From Marisa cornuarietis (Eukaryota; Mollusca; Gastropoda; Architaenioglossa; Ampullariidae), in the NCBI GenBank assembly GCA_004794655.1, contig SMMW01000606.1, forward strand, positions 1,881,501-1,945,500: 64,000 bases of DNA, in the 5' to 3' direction. Position 1 is the first letter of the stretch; each line of letters opens with the position of its first letter. The position numbers and the translations under genes were made by a program. Positions 59,804 to 64,000 of the stretch are shown here, one piece after another. The notes beneath the pieces are model-generated. The model was not told where the DNA came from and made no database searches. It saw only the letters and a list, made by a program, of their open reading frames with translations.

Positions 59804-59809
59804 GTAAGT

Positions 59810-60774
59810 GTTTGTACACACTCTTTTAATACACAGAGTCGTAAAGTGCATTAACGGGGGTGGGGTGGGGTGGGCGGTGTGATTAGGCACAGACATTCAA
59901 AAGAGAAAAAAAGACAATTGTTAAACTTGGAACGGTAATAGTTGTCATTATTGGCTTATTGCTTTTGGCATTAGTCGCTTTGGGTTGTCAGTAAAAGACT
60001 GGTTTAAATGAAGCGTGCGCCTATTTTGAGTCTGACGTATATTTGACATCTTTCTTTGTTCCGTTTGTTGTCCCCCATCCCTCTCCACACGGACGCTCAC
60101 TCTCCCGCCCACCCAGTTCCTGCTGCTACCACAGCACTAACACAAATCAGGCCGACCCAGTTATAGAGTCATGTTCAAGCGTATAAATCGCCGGCTTCGC
60201 CATCGCCGTCACACCCACCGCGCACCCCTTCACGCAGACACACCCAAACTCCCCTCCCACACACATCCACTCCACACAGTTGTCTCTAGAGTCTAGATCT
60301 CCGCGGTCACAATTTCTCCCCCTCGTTTTCTTTATCAGCTGAGCGGCACTCACCTTCGTCGCCCGAGAAAGAGGCCAGCGGAGGACTACGAAATTGGCCG
60401 AGCACTTTGCCTTCTCACCTCATCTGCGCTGGCCGCGTGGCCTCTAGTTTTCCGTCCACGGAGTCGGGCAGTGGGCCAGCTAGAGAGGTTCGACCGAAGA
60501 ATCTAGTAAACCAGGCACCTAAGTCGCCAGTCCAGAATAACGTCTAGTGCCAGATGTCGCAGCCGCTACTTCATTATCCTCGATAAAGTTGAATGATTTG
60601 CGCAATGATGGGGCTCTATTGTGGCTTTATTTCCACTTCTGTTTTTGTTTTTTTTTTAGTGTATTTTGTTGTTGTTTGTTTGTTTGCTTTTAGGAGTGAG
60701 GAAAAAAATTAATCCCGATTCTCGCTTCTGACAGCCGCAGCTGTCCATTGCGAAAGCCTTGAGAACGTGTGAAC
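59810..60774. other. No gene seen; no partner exon identified
   Basis: A C-rich stretch (60071-60120) and GT/T-rich stretch (60640-60692) are present. Two sequences with an acceptor-like shape ('tttttttttag' at about 60659 and 'ttgcttttag' at about 60693) run quickly into stops in the phase needed. Confidence 0.4.
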
Positions 60775-61282
60775 GAGACATTGCCATAACAACGGTGTTC
60801 AAACCCAACGGTGCGCTCACTTACAGGTTAACGTATGACGCAGCGTACTTTCCCGAACTGATTCAGCTTTGAAGTGGGGGCGGCACTCAGAAAGGTAAAG
60901 GTTAAGGTCGTCCCTAAACTTTTTTTCGGGCGTAAGGAAATGGTTCTAGAGACCTCACTTTTCTTGAGGCCAGCTTTTTGCGAGGGTGGTGTCCATTTCC
61001 TCTCTCTTGCTGCCTTGCCTTCTCCAACCCTCTATGAAGCTAAGTACTCATTCCCGACAGCTGAGTTGACTGGAGGAAGTTCTCTGCGCCCCACGGGAAT
61101 CGAGCCAGCGCCCCTCCGGGTTTGGACGCTATAGTGCTCTAACCACTCGGCTGTCCGCTTCCCGATACAGTAGAGCGAGAAGAGCTGGGCACTGCCCTTA
61201 CAAAAGCTGGAATCGAGAAAGGTGAGGCCTCTAACACCTCACTCCCATATCACCGTAAGTTCAATATACCTCTTTTACCTTG
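60775..61282 (+). mobile_element. SINE family A, copy 3, split by another SINE A
   Basis: The left half (60775-60900) has a decayed head and then 'acgcagcgtactttcccga', 'ttgaagtggg' and 'aaaggtaaag', as in copy 1. The right half (61168-61282) continues with 'gctgggcactgcccttacaa', 'aagctggaatcgagaaaggt', 'gagg', 'caccgtaag' and 'cctcttttacctt', again as in copy 1. The intervening 60.9-61.17 kb is another member of the family in reverse orientation, so this is an older copy with a nested insertion. Confidence 0.75.
60896..61167 (-). mobile_element. SINE family A, copy 4, nested and nearly full-length
   Basis: On the minus strand it opens with 'gacagccgagtggttagagc', a good A box, then a B box 'ctggctcgattcccgtgggg'. 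The body follows the family: 'cagctgtcgggaatgagtac', 'agggttggagaaggcaaggc', 'aaaaagctggcctcaagaaa', 'agtgaggtctct' and the end 'gacgaccttaaccttta'. The length is about 270 bp. It is inserted in an older copy of its own family. Clear target duplications could not be drawn because the guest's end and the host sequence are similar. Confidence 0.85.
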
Positions 61283-63956
61283 GTTTCTGTTGACGTGGAA
61301 AGGACAATACAGGCATTCAAGACCACGTGCCTGACGAGACTTCTCCGAACGCAAAACCCCCGAGTTTGTACGGAACACAGTCCCCACCAAAGTGGGACTT
61401 TAGGAACCTCTTTTTGCAACTGTGAACCAGTGCACGTTGGTCTGGTTCTGCCGTGCAATCTCTAAGATCGTCTTCAGGGTACCTTGGAGGAGCGGGGAAT
61501 CGACACTGAGGTGTTTAGACTTGCAATTAGAGAGAAGACCTGCAAAAAGAAAGGAGGGGATTGGTCGTTCCATCCAGGATCTGGTCACCCCGGCTCAAGA
61601 CGGCGAGTAGCTGGCAGGCTATCAGAACATCATACTGTGATTAATTTGTTATAAAAATGCTTTCTTTAATTTTTTATTTATTCATTCATTTATTTATTTA
61701 TTTATTTATTTTTTGGTTAGAGAAAAGCTGACTAACTTCAATTGCAGCTACTGGCGTCACTGGTGGTTGCAGCCAATGCGGAAACTTGAAGTACATACTA
61801 ATAAGCGAGCTTACTTGTGTTGAAACAAATTCTCGACTTCTTGCCCAAACCCAGGTGAGGACTGAAATGTTCAAAGAATAGTGCTTCAAAGGATAGCACA
61901 AAGGCAGGAGGTTTTTGTTCAGATAGAATACATTACTCGAGTTAACCTATGAAGCAAAGCACACAAGCAGACCTGTTTGTGTAATGGTTGGTTTACGTTA
62001 GCTCTATATTATCTGACGTGCATTTTTGTAGATAGGTCACTCCATGAACTTTTATTTTAGCTTTCTTTGTGATTTGTGTAAAGTCAAAGTCAGAGTCTTG
62101 GCCGAAACGCTGACGTTCGCACTTGGAAAAATCCGGCGGATAAACAGAAAGCCGATGGGGGGACGCGCGTGTAATGGACAGTTTTCTGAGCAGATCGCAT
62201 GCGCATGGCAAGCAGGACTCGCGTACTCGAACACGTGCCAGCAACGCCATGAGGTGCTGGTTCACACTGAAGGCAAACAATGGGGCCATCAAGTTGTGCA
62301 GTTTGTCCAGATCGTGAGCCCAAACTGTTGTGTCTGGCTGAGTGAAAGCGGCATTAGGCCTGCGATTCAAAGTAAATCGAGACGAACCAAACGATGGCGG
62401 TTTCTGATGGGCTTGGAAGCCCGGCGGATTTACTGACAGGATTAAATGTGTGCTCGTTGGGTGGGAAAGAGGAGTTGCAGATCTTCCCCGCATAATTCTT
62501 TTTGTTGGGTGTATTTAAAAGGCGAAAAAATAATCCTAAATGAGTCTTTATCGACGTTTACTCCAAGTTAAATTATTACGCCATGAAGTATGCAACATTG
62601 TCTTTAAGTTCCCTTTAATTCACTGAATCTTTTTTTTCTGAAAATAGACTAGAGTGAACAGGCCGAGATTTAGTAAACTGAACTTCAATAAACTGTTTTA
62701 TCAACTCCCACTTATGTAGTCTAGCATCTACATTTTTTTTTAAAGTCACGATGGGTGACTTTGAACTTAGTTGGCTACCTCTTCCAATATGTTGTCTGGA
62801 CACCCTATGCGTCCACTTTGAGAGCTCTCTAGTACTTAAGCCGCTTGATCAAACCAAAGGGAACGCCTAAAGCGCGCATAAAATTTACCCAGGTGTGTTG
62901 GTGTTGAATCAGCTACATTATTTTTTTTCATTAATTGATTTCAAGAAAAATATTGCGAAACATTATAATCTTCTTGGGTGCCTGCATATTAACTGTTCAT
63001 TCTCTGGTTACTTTGTAATAAGTCTTTTTGGACCGCTACAGGTGTATGATGTGGTCTTGGTGTGTATCGCGTGACCACGGGGAGCGTCTATTTTTAAAAG
63101 CTTTGTTCGGATTGAGCTCCGTGTTTCAAATATTATGATCGCAAACAGCGTACGAACTTAATGCTGGGTGGAGCTCCTACCCATCAAGGTATTTCAGACG
63201 AGTGTTAAAGAAAAGGCGAGACTTTGTATGACGTGGTCTACAGCAAACTTTTGCAGAATCAACTGTAAATGAGCTTACAAGCTTACAATACTCTGAAGAG
63301 TTTTAACAACAGAACACATTACAAATACGCTCAGCCTTTTTCTCAATCAGATTTGTTTTTTATGGGATGTGACTCATCTTTTATAAAATACTTGTGATCG
63401 AAATGTCCTTTTTCTTGGTTATCACTATAAACCTGTAAATTTCACACGATAAACTAAAACTGTCAGATTTATTACCAGCAAGCGCAGTGGTGCGGAGCAA
63501 TGACCAGCAGATAGAATGAGGAAAAGGAGGAAAAATAATTAACCATAAGTTCTGGAGAACAGAACTTTTAATGGAAGACGGGTCACAGAAATGACTAGTA
63601 CAACGTGAGGAAAAAAAAATGGTAAAGCTCTCAAGACGAGTACTTGTCTTCTTCACTCTGCTTCCAGAACTTTCGGCTCAGACAGGGCAGTTTCCAAAAT
63701 ACGATAATATAGCTACTTATATCACACGGTGAAGGGCTGGCTCTCGTCGTGTAGACTCTTTTCAAAGTTTCTTTGCGAGCAACGCTTTTTAGGAATTTTT
63801 TTTATTAAAAACGTATAGAGCGATCGTTAATGGTTATTGTGCAAGAAAAAAGTTAAACAATAGTGAAGGATGCGATCGACGAACGGAATAATTGTGGGCA
63901 TTGCTGCTACCGGCCAGGATAACGATCAAATCGGTTGGTTGGCTGGTTGGTTTGAT
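61283..63956. other. No gene assigned; longest non-LINE frame at 61993-62493
   Basis: A 166-codon minus-strand frame (61993-62493) and a 130-codon plus-strand frame (62044-62436) overlap. The minus frame contains RFTLNRRPNAAFTQPDTTVW and ends with SKCERQRFGQDSDFDF, but I recognise no family. A (TTTA)n tract lies at 61673-61710. The rest is AT-rich with short frames. Confidence 0.35.
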
Positions 63957-64000
63957 GGAAAAGTGCTTCCACCTAGAGGTGACTTCGCAGTATGTATGTG
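63957..64000 (-). mobile_element. SINE family D, 3' end, cut by the window edge
   Basis: Reading from the edge on the minus strand, 'gaagtcacctctaggtggaa' followed by 'gcactt' matches the 3' end of family D at 4.3 and 13.7 kb ('tggaagca'). The rest of the element would lie beyond the window. Confidence 0.5.

Noticed and set aside
61085..61160. A minus-strand tRNA gene with a good A and B box
   Set aside because: It is continuous with the family A SINE body and has no closing acceptor stem, so it is the SINE head.

Overview
This window looks like animal nuclear DNA that is mostly intergenic. There are no bacterial-style operons, and open frames are short and broken except for one retrotransposon frame. 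Dinucleotide and tetranucleotide microsatellites are very abundant, and the recognisable units are SINEs, LINE fragments, small foldback/MITE elements and one decayed kinase-like pseudogene. The style of the LINEs (3' ends in short tandem repeats, C-terminal zinc-knuckle remnants) and of the tRNA-headed SINEs fits an aquatic invertebrate. I would guess a lophotrochozoan, probably a mollusc, but that is inference. I do not see a complete host protein-coding gene.

Layout. 1-5.1 kb: two copies of an unclassified repeat (family C), microsatellites, and a repeat B copy into which a SINE (family D) has inserted with a 7-bp target duplication. 6.3-6.7 kb: C-terminal remnant of a LINE. 7.7-8.2 kb: a foldback member of repeat family B. 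9.7-10.7 kb: an intronless, multiply broken STRAD-like pseudokinase copy on the minus strand. 10.8-24 kb: mostly unassigned sequence with three weak candidate exons, a short telomere-like tract, a perfect 47-bp inverted repeat at 18.5 kb, a LINE zinc-knuckle remnant and several microsatellites. 24.7-28.3 kb: a LINE 3' end with a (GATT)n tail, a 144-bp MITE and a rearranged LINE with endonuclease and C-terminal remnants. 34.5-36.5 kb: a local direct/inverted repeat complex and a 73-bp tandem duplication.

38.2-40.25 kb, minus strand, is the largest element: a 5'-truncated LINE with a 473-codon reverse transcriptase frame. From 44.8 to 61.3 kb there are five copies of one tRNA-derived SINE family (A), one of them nested inside another, plus two more copies of repeat B and another LINE 3' end. 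At 59.7 kb a short frame with a secretion-signal-like start ends at a consensus splice donor; it is the best hint of a host gene, but it is unproven.

How the parts relate: LINEs probably supplied the machinery that moved the SINEs and the processed STRAD-like copy. The nested insertions give a relative order: repeat B is older than SINE D at 4.1 kb, and one SINE A is older than another at 60.9 kb. Everything was read by eye; repeat boundaries are accurate to about 10-20 bases unless target duplications are stated.
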